Source of the DNA: Lachnospiraceae bacterium
GTDB lineage: Bacteria; Bacillota; Clostridia; Lachnospirales; Lachnospiraceae
Reading direction: 5' to 3'
Assembly (NCBI GenBank): GCA_015057635.1
Contig: SVEB01000091.1
Coordinates: 1 to 58,155 of the forward strand
Length of the DNA: 58,155 nt
The notes below the pieces were generated by a model. That model had not been told where the DNA came from and did not search any database. It saw only the letters and a list, made by a program, of their open reading frames with translations. The first letter of the stretch is position 1. Each line of letters begins with the position of its first letter. Made by a program: the position numbers and the translations under genes. Shown piece after piece: positions 26,243 through 34,572 of this stretch.

Positions 26243-27406
26243 TTATTCAAAACGAATGTTTAGGATGCCATCTTCTAGTTTGGCTCCCGCAATGCTTAAC
26301 GCTGCAATGACGGATGGAAGCGGTATGTTGCGCTTAAAGTTCTGAACTTTGATGATGACTTCCTCTTCGTTGGCATACAGATCGAATTCATCCTTCTTTA
26401 CAAATGGGAGCGATACTTTTAACGAATATCCGTTCTCCGTCTTTTCAAACACCTCACTCTGCGTCTTTCTTAAAATGTCGCATAAATGTTCATCCTGCAT
26501 AGAGTCTTCTATAATCTGATCAAGAGACTTCATTCCATTCATATCGGTATCATACCATTTCAGGCGATAGATCGGCATCTGTCCAAATACTTCTTCTAAT
26601 TCACGAATATACTGCTGCTGCACTTCAATCCATTCATCAAAGAACGCATCTCCATTTTCCTTTGGAAGGATCCGATTGATAAAAAGCGCATCCACATTAA
26701 AGTTGTACAGATTCATATACATATAATTTCGCTTTGTCTCTTCCACTACCATCTTCTCCGGTATGGTCACAAGACGGATGGAACAATGTTCCCGGTCTTT
26801 TAGCATCTTCTGCAGTTCATACAGCTTCTGATATAAGCGTTCGATATCATTCATCGCTTCTGTATTCGGCAGTTCTACCTGAAAGATTCGTTTGGAAACC
26901 GGACGAAGCACTTTTACAACACCCTTTCCGATTGGGAAGAACTTTTCCATCACCCAGGAAAAGAGTTCCGGAAATTTCAAAAGAGAAAGGGTCTCTCCGG
27001 TAGGAGCACAGTCTACGACAAGAAGGTCATACTCTCCAGTCCTGTCAATTTCCTGAATCCGGATTAAGGAGAACAGCTCCTCAATCCCCGGGAACAAGAC
27101 GATATCTTCTAAATCCTCATCTTTTATCTTCCCTGCCGGAAGCATATTGCGGATTGCATTCTCGATTGTGGCGTAATGTTCTGACATCTCATAGTTCGGG
27201 TCAATCTCCAATGCGTACAGATTTTCATCAACCTTTGTCTCTTCCTTTCCGATCGGCATCTCAAATAGATCGGCTAAATTATGGGCCATATCCGTACTGA
27301 TGATCAGCGTCTTCTTTCCTTGCAATGCTGCCTTTCTGGCATGTGCCGCTGCCACCGTTGTTTTGCCAACGCCACCTTTTCCCGTGAAAATCATAATTCT
27401 TCCCAT
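26243..27406 (-). CDS. ArsA/Get3-family ATPase with C-terminal HSP20-like domain (second of pair)
   Basis: A 387-residue ATPase, paralogue of the one at 24609. Walker A is GKGGVGKTT near residue 8, with STDMAHNLADLFEMP and DCAPTGETLSLLKFP, and an HSP20-like C-terminus (YSLKVSLPFVKKDEFDLY...GILNIRFE). ATG 27406 is six bases after AAAGGAG; the open frame from 27433 adds nine codons with no site. It is the first gene of a three-gene operon. A palindrome identical in half-sites to the one at the adjacent marR promoter lies about 150-170 bases upstream. Confidence 0.85.
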   Translation of the reverse strand: MGRIMIFTGKGGVGKTTVAAAHARKAALQGKKTLIISTDMAHNLADLFEMPIGKEETKVDENLYALEIDPNYEMSEHYATIENAIRNMLPAGKIKDEDLEDIVLFPGIEELFSLIRIQEIDRTGEYDLLVVDCAPTGETLSLLKFPELFSWVMEKFFPIGKGVVKVLRPVSKRIFQVELPNTEAMNDIERLYQKLYELQKMLKDREHCSIRLVTIPEKMVVEETKRNYMYMNLYNFNVDALFINRILPKENGDAFFDEWIEVQQQYIRELEEVFGQMPIYRLKWYDTDMNGMKSLDQIIEDSMQDEHLCDILRKTQSEVFEKTENGYSLKVSLPFVKKDEFDLYANEEEVIIKVQNFKRNIPLPSVIAALSIAGAKLEDGILNIRFE

Positions 27407-27555
27407 ATATAACTCCTTTCTGAACGTTTGCATTTCTCATAGTTCAACACTTTCTGATTGACTGACTACCTGCCTTTATGGCTTTTGCTGCTTTTCTTAT
27501 CTTTGCTTTTACTGCTCTCTTCCCATCTGTTGACTTTTTAATGTTTCGTTCCAAG

Positions 27556-27578
27556 AATACTTCGAACATCGAAGTATT
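27556..27578 (-). promoter_or_regulatory. MarR-type operator upstream of the ArsA operon
   Basis: AATACTTCGA-ACA-TCGAAGTATT is a perfect 23-bp inverted repeat. Its half-sites ATACTTCG and CGAAGTAT, five bases apart, are identical to those at the marR promoter (28147-28167). No clear -35/-10 pair was fixed. A second hairpin at 27592-27623 (GGGATATG...CATATCCC) just after the marR stop may terminate marR. Confidence 0.7.
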
Positions 27579-27627
27579 TAGTTAAATAGTGGGGATATGC
27601 CAGAAATCATTCTGACATATCCCTCTT

Positions 27628-28125
27628 TTATTCAATCGTGATCTTCTTCACGCGTTTCTGTTTCTTCTCTTTTTCCTCTGCCCTCTTGCCTGGGTCCGTT
27701 CTTAAGATCGTCATGACTTTATCGATCACCTTAAATGCGGTTTCGGTCTCTTCCGGTGTAAGGGAGCTAAAAATTTCTTCTCCATAGTAAGAGAGCTCAT
27801 CCATTACCTTTTGAAAGAATTCCTTGCCCTCATTGGTTAATTCAATGGTCACAACCCTTTTGTCGTAAGGGCTTCTCTCTCTTTTTAGCATGCCCCTCTT
27901 TTCAAGCCTTGCTACCACGCCGGTTGCAGTATTTAATGGTGCCTGCATGTATTCGGCAATTCTTGTCATATTCACACTCTTTTCCCGGTAAACAAGCAAA
28001 AGTGTGAAAATCTCATTTTTGGAATAATCCAAGAACATGCTTCCCCATTCTTCCGGGAAAAATAAGAACTTAACCTGATCAATATACTGAAAGAATAATG
28101 TCTCTATCGTTCTTTTCTCTTCCAT
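27628..28125 (-). CDS. MarR-family transcriptional regulator
   Basis: A 165-residue winged-helix regulator. The DNA-binding region spans about residues 40-105 (MTRIAEYMQAPLNTATGVVARLEKRGMLKRERSPYDKRVV), with dimerising helices at both ends and a Lys-rich tail. The ATG at 28125 follows AAGGAAG; the longer frame would need TTG without a site. Its promoter and the ArsA upstream region carry the same palindrome, so it probably represses both its own gene and the ArsA operon. The ligand is unknown. Confidence 0.85.
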   Translation of the reverse strand: MEEKRTIETLFFQYIDQVKFLFFPEEWGSMFLDYSKNEIFTLLLVYREKSVNMTRIAEYMQAPLNTATGVVARLEKRGMLKRERSPYDKRVVTIELTNEGKEFFQKVMDELSYYGEEIFSSLTPEETETAFKVIDKVMTILRTDPGKRAEEKEKKQKRVKKITIE

Positions 28126-28146
28126 TTTCGATGGGCTTCCTTTCAA

Positions 28147-28202
28147 ATACTTCGTCTTTCGAAGTATATTTTGATTCTACTCTCGAAGTAATCATTTGTC
28201 AA
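28147..28202 (-). promoter_or_regulatory. marR promoter with autoregulatory operator
   Basis: On the minus strand TTGACA (28202-28197) and TAGAAT (28179-28174) are 17 bases apart. A half-site CGAAGTA lies in the spacer (about 28183-28189), and the full palindrome ATACTTCG-N5-CGAAGTAT is at 28147-28167, just downstream of the -10. This is a typical repressor layout. Confidence 0.8.
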
Positions 28203-28244
28203 TAGTCTTTTTACAAATATTTGAATTCTTTTTCCGACTATCCT

Positions 28245-29204
28245 TTATTCTCTTACCACATTGCGTTCTTCTCCATTTACAAACGCCTTCATGTTTTCAA
28301 ATACTTCCTGTGCACAGCGCTTTCTTGCTTCTACGGTTGCCCATGCGATATGTGGGGTAATGATTAACTTATTGCTATCCTGTACCTGTAATAATGGGTT
28401 ATTCTCTGTCATTGGCTCTACGGTAAGAACATCTAAGCCTGCGCCGCCGATCTCATCTTTTAATAATGCATTTGCAAGCGCTGCTTCATTTACAATCGGA
28501 CCTCTGCCTAAGTTTAATAAAACCGCATCTTTCTTCATTTTCTTAAATTCTGCTTCATCAATGAGATTCTTAGTCTTATCATTTAATGGAGCATGGATGG
28601 AAATGATGTCGGAAGTCTGAAGGAGTTCGTCTAATTCTACTCTGTCATAGTCTGCATTGCTGTTCTTGCCGGATGTGGAATAATAGATGACACGGCATCC
28701 GAATAATTTGGCTACATCGGCTACCTTTCTTCCGATCTCGCCAAGACCGATGATGCCCCATGTCTTGCCCATTAATTCATGGAATTTCATATCAAAGTTT
28801 GTGAATACATCGCTCTTTGCATATGCGCCAGATTTTACAAACTGGTCGTAGTAGCTTAATTTTTCATATACATAGAATAATAACGCGAATGTATGCTGTA
28901 CAACGGACATTGTAGAATAGCCTTTTACATTCGTTACGGTAATGCCTCTTTCATTTACATATGGGAAATCCACAATATTGGTACCGGTTGCGGTAATGCA
29001 GATTAACTTTAAGTTCTTGGCATACTTTAAGGTTTCTTCATTCATCGGAATCTTGTTTACAACGATGATATCCGCATCCTCAATACGCTTTGCATTCTCC
29101 AAAGGATTCGATTCCGGGTAGCTTACTATCTCTCCGATGGATTCATAGATAGATAAGTCTACGTCATCCCCTAATGTATTTGCTTCCATAATTACAATCT
29201 TCAT
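28245..29204 (-). CDS. D-isomer 2-hydroxyacid dehydrogenase (hydroxypyruvate/glycerate type)
   Basis: A 319-residue NAD(P)-dependent dehydrogenase. The Rossmann motif is GLGEIGRKVADVAKLFG near residue 153. The catalytic Arg lies in LNLGRGPIVNE near 233, the Glu in VEPM near 264, and the His in ITPHIAW near 285. It interconverts a 2-keto acid and a D-2-hydroxy acid; hydroxypyruvate or glyoxylate are plausible substrates but cannot be decided. It sits 53 bases after an HAD phosphatase gene, and two HAD genes precede it, perhaps as one operon. Confidence 0.85.
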   Translation of the reverse strand: MKIVIMEANTLGDDVDLSIYESIGEIVSYPESNPLENAKRIEDADIIVVNKIPMNEETLKYAKNLKLICITATGTNIVDFPYVNERGITVTNVKGYSTMSVVQHTFALLFYVYEKLSYYDQFVKSGAYAKSDVFTNFDMKFHELMGKTWGIIGLGEIGRKVADVAKLFGCRVIYYSTSGKNSNADYDRVELDELLQTSDIISIHAPLNDKTKNLIDEAEFKKMKKDAVLLNLGRGPIVNEAALANALLKDEIGGAGLDVLTVEPMTENNPLLQVQDSNKLIITPHIAWATVEARKRCAQEVFENMKAFVNGEERNVVRE

Positions 29205-29257
29205 ATTTTTCCCTTAGCAAAGATTTTATTTTCCTTGCTAATTCCTCCTTCCTATTT

Positions 29258-29872
29258 TTAAAAGCGCTTTAGTTCCTCAAAAGAATCAATTACGTCATCA
29301 AAGTCATCACATTCTCCGAATCCGTATCTCGCATATACAAATGGAATACCTGCTTCTTTTGCGGCCATCTGATCTCCTTTTGTATCTCCTACATAAATCG
29401 GATCCTTTAGATGATTTCGTTCCATGACAAGACGAATATTATCGGCCTTTAATAAACCCGTTCCGCCCGGACATTCGAAATCCTTAAAATACTTTCCTAA
29501 CTTATGTGACTCCAAGAAAGACTCAATATAGCCACTCTTACAGTTGCTTACGATAAACAGCGGGTAACGTGTGCTAAGCTCTTTTAATGTCCCTTCCACA
29601 TCCCCTAAGAGAATGCCGCCATGCTTAGCTAAGTACGGACACTGCTCTACCACACATTCTTCCATCGTCTTAAGAGCGGTCTCTTTTGGTACGCTTACGA
29701 ATAATCTTACTGCGATCTCTTCTAGCAAAAGCCCATAAAGCGCCTTTAGCTTGTCCGCTGTAATCTCATCCGTAATGGCTGGGTTTCGCTTTGCTACTTC
29801 CCTCCATACTTCTGCTGCAGCCTTGGTGGAATCCCACATGGTTCCGTCTAAATCAAAAATAATACTGTCCAT
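29258..29872 (-). CDS. HAD-family hydrolase (phosphoglycolate phosphatase-like)
   Basis: A 204-residue HAD phosphatase. Motif I is FDLDGTMWDS at the N-terminus, motif II is FIVSNC, and motif IV is YVGDTKGDQMAAKEAG. The alpha-helical cap between motifs I and II is typical of subfamily IA. The ATG at 29872 has AGGAG six bases upstream; the frame from 29887 does not. It follows the second HAD gene by 20 bases. Substrate unknown. Confidence 0.85.
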   Translation of the reverse strand: MDSIIFDLDGTMWDSTKAAAEVWREVAKRNPAITDEITADKLKALYGLLLEEIAVRLFVSVPKETALKTMEECVVEQCPYLAKHGGILLGDVEGTLKELSTRYPLFIVSNCKSGYIESFLESHKLGKYFKDFECPGGTGLLKADNIRLVMERNHLKDPIYVGDTKGDQMAAKEAGIPFVYARYGFGECDDFDDVIDSFEELKRF

Positions 29873-29892
29873 CTTTACTCCTATCATTATCT

Positions 29893-30498
29893 TTATATCC
29901 TGACTCCCATCCTGCGAAGCTCCTCTTTGGCCTGATCAAGTCCGGTAAATAAAATCGTCTGGAAGCCAAACTTCTCTGCTTCCTCTATATTGTCCTTGTG
30001 GTCATCTAAAAATACAGATTCCTCAGGGCGAATCGGATATGTATCTAACAAAGCCTGATATATAGCTGGCTCTGGCTTAATCGTCTTAACTTCATACGAA
30101 ATGATCTTTCCATCCACGTATGGCATGAATGTAAAGATATCCTTCACATACGAGAAGTTCTCCTCCCCATAGTTAGACAGCAGATAGATGGAATACCCAG
30201 CATCCTTTAACCCCTTTACGAGTTCCTTTGCATATGGAAATTCCACTACCATGGTTTTGCGGTCTTTATAAAACAGGCGGATTTCTGCTTCAATCTCCGG
30301 ATCCAGTGCGACACACCGTTCGATAATCTCCGGCATGGTCATAACACCCCGGTCCACTTCATTCCAGTAAAAGGATAGTACCGTTGCTTTTGCAATGCGT
30401 TCATTGATGTCTTTTGTAAAACCAAGTGCTTCTATATATTCTCTCCAGCGGAATTTTGCCAACACTTGTCCAATATCAAAAATGATGTTTTGAATCAA
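29893..30498 (-). CDS. HAD-family hydrolase (YihX/epoxide-hydrolase-like subgroup)
   Basis: A 201-residue HAD-IA protein: FDIGQVLAKF (motif I), YLLSNYGEE (motif II), Lys in KTIKPEPAIYQ (motif III) and FLDDHKDNIEEAEKFG (motif IV). A TTG at 30498 behind GGGAGGG gives the canonical N-terminus MIQNIIFDIG. An ATG at 30516 behind AAGGA is also possible and would add six residues. It diverges from luxS and probably shares an operon with the next HAD gene. Confidence 0.8.
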   Translation of the reverse strand: MIQNIIFDIGQVLAKFRWREYIEALGFTKDINERIAKATVLSFYWNEVDRGVMTMPEIIERCVALDPEIEAEIRLFYKDRKTMVVEFPYAKELVKGLKDAGYSIYLLSNYGEENFSYVKDIFTFMPYVDGKIISYEVKTIKPEPAIYQALLDTYPIRPEESVFLDDHKDNIEEAEKFGFQTILFTGLDQAKEELRRMGVRI

Positions 30499-30611
30499 TT
30501 TGTTCCCTCCCTGCATTATTTTTCCTTGCTTTGAATTATATACGAATCGGTCGAAAAAAGCTATCTTTTTTACTATTCGCCTACTTTTAGGATACCCCCT
30601 CAATTTTCCCC

Positions 30612-30640
30612 TTTTGACTCCCTCGTAACTGTGTTATAAT
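30612..30640 (+). promoter_or_regulatory. luxS promoter
   Basis: TATAAT at 30635-30640 with TTTTGA at 30612-30617 (17-base spacer), or TTGACT at 30614 with a 15-base spacer. It lies 45 bases before the ATG, which is preceded by AAAGGAGG. Confidence 0.6.
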
Positions 30641-30684
30641 AACAGAATCAGATTTTTACCTGGCTAATAAAAGGAGGATTTTTC

Positions 30685-31164
30685 ATGAAACAGATTGCAA
30701 GTTTTACAATTGATCATATGAAACTATTACCTGGGGTTTATGTATCCCGTAAAGACCATGCTGGAAGCGAAGTCATCACTACTTTTGATATCCGTATGAC
30801 CCGTCCAAACTTTGAACCGGTTATGAATACGGCTGAAATGCATACAATTGAGCATCTGGCAGCAACTTATCTTCGCAACCATGAAACATTCGGAGATAAG
30901 ATCATCTACTTCGGACCGATGGGATGCCGCACCGGTTTTTATCTCCTGTTAGCAGGTGACTATGAATCCTGCGATATCGTTCCCCTTCTTACCGGGATGT
31001 ATGAATTCATCCGTGACTTTGAAGGTGAAGTACCGGGTGCTGCCGCTGTAAACTGTGGCAATTATCTGGATATGAATCTTCCAATGGCACGCTATCTGGC
31101 AGATAAATTTCTAAAAGAAGTGCTTACCGGAATTACAAAAGAACACCTGGTTTATCCGGAATAG
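30685..31164 (+). CDS. luxS: S-ribosylhomocysteine lyase LuxS
   Basis: A 159-residue metalloenzyme that cleaves S-ribosylhomocysteine to homocysteine and DPD, the precursor of autoinducer-2, within the activated methyl cycle. The metal site is His53, His57 (HTIEH) and Cys124 (NCGNY), and the catalytic Cys81 is in GCRTG. Length and motifs are full. It is a single gene with its own promoter and terminator; no pfs/mtn is adjacent. The methyl donor link with cfa in the window is indirect. Confidence 0.96.
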   Translation: MKQIASFTIDHMKLLPGVYVSRKDHAGSEVITTFDIRMTRPNFEPVMNTAEMHTIEHLAATYLRNHETFGDKIIYFGPMGCRTGFYLLLAGDYESCDIVPLLTGMYEFIRDFEGEVPGAAAVNCGNYLDMNLPMARYLADKFLKEVLTGITKEHLVYPE

Positions 31165-31209
31165 TATAGACATTCAAAATCAGGTTCTGCTTTAAAGACA
31201 CTGTAAAAT

Positions 31210-31269
31210 AAAAGACATATGGCCGAAAACCTTAACATTGATTAAAATTGGGGGCCATATGTCTTTTTT
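31210..31269 (+). terminator. luxS terminator
   Basis: AAAAGACATATGGCC pairs with GGCCATATGTCTTTT and ends in a six-T run, about 45 bases past the luxS stop. Confidence 0.85.
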
Positions 31270-31387
31270 AGTATCCTCTTTTTATTCCCTTTTTTGTTAT
31301 TACTTTTTCTACCGCTATCTTTTCTACTATTGTCTAATTGGATCGTTCTTCTCATTTTTCCATCCCTGCTCCTCTTTTCTTTCACTC

Positions 31388-32314
31388 TTATGCTTCTTTC
31401 TCTCCTACAATACGTGGATTCACATGCACCATACAGTGTTTAACGCTGCTAAATTCCGTCTCCACTGCATCATGTACCCGTTGTGCTATCTCGTGAGACT
31501 CGCTTAATGGCAGATTGGAGTCTGCGGCGATCTCGATATCCACATAGATCTTTGGTCCAAAGAGTCTGGTCCTCATATCATCAATGGCTATCACACCATC
31601 CTGCCTCATAACCACCTGCTTCATTTTTCCCTCCATTTCGCTTCCACACGATTTATCCACTAATTTATCAATCGCATCTTTAAAGATATCACAGGACGCT
31701 TTTACGATAAAGAGGCTGATTACCAGTCCGGCGATCGGATCGAGTACCGGCATTCCAAGCCTTGCGCCGGCGATTCCAATAAAAGCACCTACAGAAGAAA
31801 GCGCATCGGAACGGTGATGCCATGCATCTGCCACTAAAGCTCCAGAATTGATTTTCTTTGCTGCCGCTCTTGTGAACCAGTACATCCATTCCTTTACGAC
31901 AATCGATAGAATAGCCCCAAACAAAGCAATCTTTTGAGGCATGGCAAGAGCTGCACTGCCGCCTGCCACTATCTTTTGCATGCTTTCATATCCAATTCCT
32001 GCTCCGGTGATGCATAAAATCATCGCCAACATAAGCGCCGCCACGCATTCGAGCCGTTCATGTCCATACTGATGTTTCTCATCCGACTTTCTTCCTGCAA
32101 TAAAAACTCCGATCATGACAATAACCGTGCTTAATACATCAGATGCAGAGTGAATAGCATCCGAGATCATAGCCCCGGATCTTCCCATGATTCCGGCCGC
32201 TAACTTAAATACAGACAACACTGTATTTATAACTATGCTTATCACGGATACTCTCATTGCAATTCTGATTTCACTGTCTTTTTTTACATTAAGCTCTTTC
32301 TTTTCCCATTTCAT
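31388..32314 (-). CDS. Cation diffusion facilitator (CDF) metal efflux protein
   Basis: A 308-residue CDF transporter that exports divalent metal ions (Zn, Mn, Fe or Co) in exchange for protons. About six membrane helices are seen. The metal site residues are in SDAIHSASDV (helix 2) and WHHRSDALSS (helix 5), and the C-terminal cytoplasmic domain runs from about 205 with HCMVHVNP near the end. The ATG at 32314 follows GGAGG; the ATG at 32329 lies in that ribosome binding site. The HHRSD-type site leaves the metal undecided. Confidence 0.88.
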   Translation of the reverse strand: MKWEKKELNVKKDSEIRIAMRVSVISIVINTVLSVFKLAAGIMGRSGAMISDAIHSASDVLSTVIVMIGVFIAGRKSDEKHQYGHERLECVAALMLAMILCITGAGIGYESMQKIVAGGSAALAMPQKIALFGAILSIVVKEWMYWFTRAAAKKINSGALVADAWHHRSDALSSVGAFIGIAGARLGMPVLDPIAGLVISLFIVKASCDIFKDAIDKLVDKSCGSEMEGKMKQVVMRQDGVIAIDDMRTRLFGPKIYVDIEIAADSNLPLSESHEIAQRVHDAVETEFSSVKHCMVHVNPRIVGEKEA

Positions 32315-32591
32315 ACCCGCAGCCTCCATAATCTTTGCGGCCAGGCATTCTTCATGATGCCTGCTCAGTTTGTACTGTAGATTATATGCAGTGCAAAGAA
32401 AGTGTTAGTAGAATTATATGCATGACTTTAGAAAACGCCACTGCTTCTTTCCATATTCATAAATTCCTCCATGCATTTTTTTCTATTCTTACGAATATAT
32501 TGTAAAGGAAACCTTGCTTCCTTGTATCCTGCAAGTCGGGAGGCGAATAACAATTATGGGAATCAAAGCATCCTAAAAAGGGGGGATCCTT

Positions 32592-34106
32592 ATGGACGAA
32601 TCATATCAAGCAGATGAAAATAAGGAATGGGAAACTTCCGTGGAGAATTCCGCTGCCCATACTACTGAACTTTTACGGGCAGCTGCTCCTTTCTTTGATA
32701 AAGGAACCCAGCAGTCACTTCACTTAATCACGCAAATCACCGGCCTGCTTTCGACCGTTAATAATATCGGACGCAGCAATATCTCCGCTCTAAGCCTTTC
32801 GTTTCATAATGTGGATGTCGAAGGGCTGTTACGTGCCATCCGCCCTCACTGCACGGTAAATGAAGTCAGCATGGTAGACAAAGTGCTTAGCATCTTTGGC
32901 ATAAAGCGCGTGTACGATACATACCAGAACCTTTCCTCCTCCATGCCTTTGGGAGGCGGATCTCCAAATAGCGGATTAAATCCAGATATGATCATGAGCA
33001 TGGCCAAAGCATTCAGTGGAGATAATTCCGGTTCCCCATTCGGGAATATGAACCCGGAAATGTTACAAAATCTCTTCCGCATGATGAATAACGGTGCAGG
33101 AAATGCTTCTCCGAATAACACTTCTGGCAACAATGAAACTTCTGCGCCAACCCAGTCTCAAACTGCAGAAAATAATACATCCGCCAATAACTCCTACTAT
33201 ACCAACTATTATAATTCTCCATCCCGTGCAGAGAATACAGATGCATCCGCTAATAGCGGCAACACCTATTCTTCCCCAAGTCAGAATCCATATGGACCAA
33301 ATTCCGGTTTCCAGCCACAGAATAACGGATACTATAATACCCCGCCTAACTATAGCTCCCCGGGCGGATATCCATCCGGAGACTATAATGGCTATCCATA
33401 TTACAATGAAAACCCTGGAAATGATTATATCAATCCGGATACCTGGCGAAACTATGATGCTTCTAATTACACAGTGAATGCCGCAAGCCTTGGTCCCGGA
33501 AGGACAGTGGAAGCTCCTTTCTCCTCTTCCGTCTTAAAAGCAGAGGAGGAACCTACTAATCAAGATCAGGAAGCAATGCCGTTATCTGAGAATATCAAGG
33601 ATGATGAGGACGCTTCTTTAAATAGTGATAGCAAGCAAGAGGAGGCTTTCCCATCGGACCATGACACTACAGAAGAAGCAGAGTCGCCTCTTTCCTTCCA
33701 CACCACTAAAAACCGCTACATGCTCAACTCCTCTTCCTATTCAGAAGAACCGGAATCGGATTCACCTTTGGTAAGTGCCGCATCCTTCCAGGATGCTCCA
33801 GGTGCTAATGCATCGGGCAACATGCGGCATGCAGCAGATACCAGGCGACATAATAATTTCAGCAATCCATTTGGACGTCGAAACTATGCAAACGTTCAAA
33901 ATCAGTCCGTAAGAAGAAGCGCGCCCTCCTACTCTCCCAGTGGGACCGGGGCGGCCAACCAGGCGAAGGATAACATTCGGAAGCCGCCATCACCGGAGCT
34001 TGTAAATATGCTAACTTCCATGTTAAGTCCGAAGCAAAAGGAAACATTTGATTCCATGCGGAAACTGCTTGATACCCGGCCCGCTTCCCAAAAACAAAAC
34101 CCTTAA
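32592..34106 (+). CDS. Hypothetical protein with long Asn/Tyr/Pro/Ser-rich region
   Basis: A 504-residue protein without a recognised family name. Residues 1-120 are helical and fairly hydrophobic (HTTELLRAAAPFFDKGTQQS, ITQITGLLSTVNNI). Residues about 120-300 are low complexity, rich in N, S, P, Y and G (NSYYTNYYNSPS, PSGDYNGYPYYNEN). Residues 300-400 are acidic, and a final conserved-looking helix reads PELVNMLTSMLSPKQKETFD. No signal peptide or membrane helix is seen. AAAGGGGGG precedes the ATG. It is followed after 16 bases by a 92-residue gene with a similar helical motif, so the two likely act together. Confidence 0.6.
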   Translation: MDESYQADENKEWETSVENSAAHTTELLRAAAPFFDKGTQQSLHLITQITGLLSTVNNIGRSNISALSLSFHNVDVEGLLRAIRPHCTVNEVSMVDKVLSIFGIKRVYDTYQNLSSSMPLGGGSPNSGLNPDMIMSMAKAFSGDNSGSPFGNMNPEMLQNLFRMMNNGAGNASPNNTSGNNETSAPTQSQTAENNTSANNSYYTNYYNSPSRAENTDASANSGNTYSSPSQNPYGPNSGFQPQNNGYYNTPPNYSSPGGYPSGDYNGYPYYNENPGNDYINPDTWRNYDASNYTVNAASLGPGRTVEAPFSSSVLKAEEEPTNQDQEAMPLSENIKDDEDASLNSDSKQEEAFPSDHDTTEEAESPLSFHTTKNRYMLNSSSYSEEPESDSPLVSAASFQDAPGANASGNMRHAADTRRHNNFSNPFGRRNYANVQNQSVRRSAPSYSPSGTGAANQAKDNIRKPPSPELVNMLTSMLSPKQKETFDSMRKLLDTRPASQKQNP

Positions 34107-34122
34107 GAAATGAGGTAGCGTC

Positions 34123-34401
34123 ATGAAAAAGAATATAGCCAAAGACTGGTTTAATAATCCGTCCTTTCGTTCTCTGGCACCTATGAAACAGCAGCTGATC
34201 ATCGAATTTGTAAATGAAGTGCAGGGCGCATCCATGGAAACTGCCATTCAGGCATTTATGAACACCAATCAAAAAATGCATGATCTTGGTCTTTCCTTTA
34301 CCAGACAGGAGAGCAATCTAATGACACAAATTCTGACCGAAGATCTCCCTCCAAATGAAAAAAATAGAATTAATATGATTCTGCAGATGATGACACATTA
34401 A
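34123..34401 (+). CDS. Small helical hypothetical protein (92 residues)
   Basis: An all-helical, soluble 92-residue protein of unknown function, 16 bases after the 504-residue gene with a GAGG ribosome binding site. Its end, MTQILTEDLPPNEKNRINMI, resembles the end of the preceding protein (LTSMLSPKQKETFDSM) in pattern, suggesting a shared small domain. It ends the operon at a strong terminator. Confidence 0.6.
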   Translation: MKKNIAKDWFNNPSFRSLAPMKQQLIIEFVNEVQGASMETAIQAFMNTNQKMHDLGLSFTRQESNLMTQILTEDLPPNEKNRINMILQMMTH

Positions 34402-34405
34402 AAAA

Positions 34406-34458
34406 ATGCTGAAAAGCAGACGGATTCTCTTGGTATCCCTATGCTTTTCAGCATTTTT
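34406..34458 (+). terminator. Terminator of the hypothetical gene pair
   Basis: ATGCTGAAAAGCA pairs with TGCTTTTCAGCAT followed by TTTT, five bases past the stop. Confidence 0.85.
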
Positions 34459-34506
34459 CTCTATTTATTACATTTTTCGTATTATTTTTCGTAAGAAAAA
34501 TTTAAA

Positions 34507-34535
34507 TTGACATTTTTTTCATTAAATTTTACAAT
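34507..34535 (+). promoter_or_regulatory. Promoter of the C-terminal-HTH protein gene
   Basis: TTGACA at 34507-34512 and TACAAT at 34530-34535 are 17 bases apart, ahead of the AAAGGTG site and ATG at 34573. Confidence 0.65.
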
Positions 34536-34572
34536 ATTTACAAGTAACACATCAAATGAAAGGTGTGATGAA

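Noticed and set aside
24609..27406. Arsenic resistance operon
   Set aside because: There is no ArsB/Acr3 pump, ArsC or ArsR, and the regulator is MarR-type. ArsA-family ATPases without a pump are common and have other roles.
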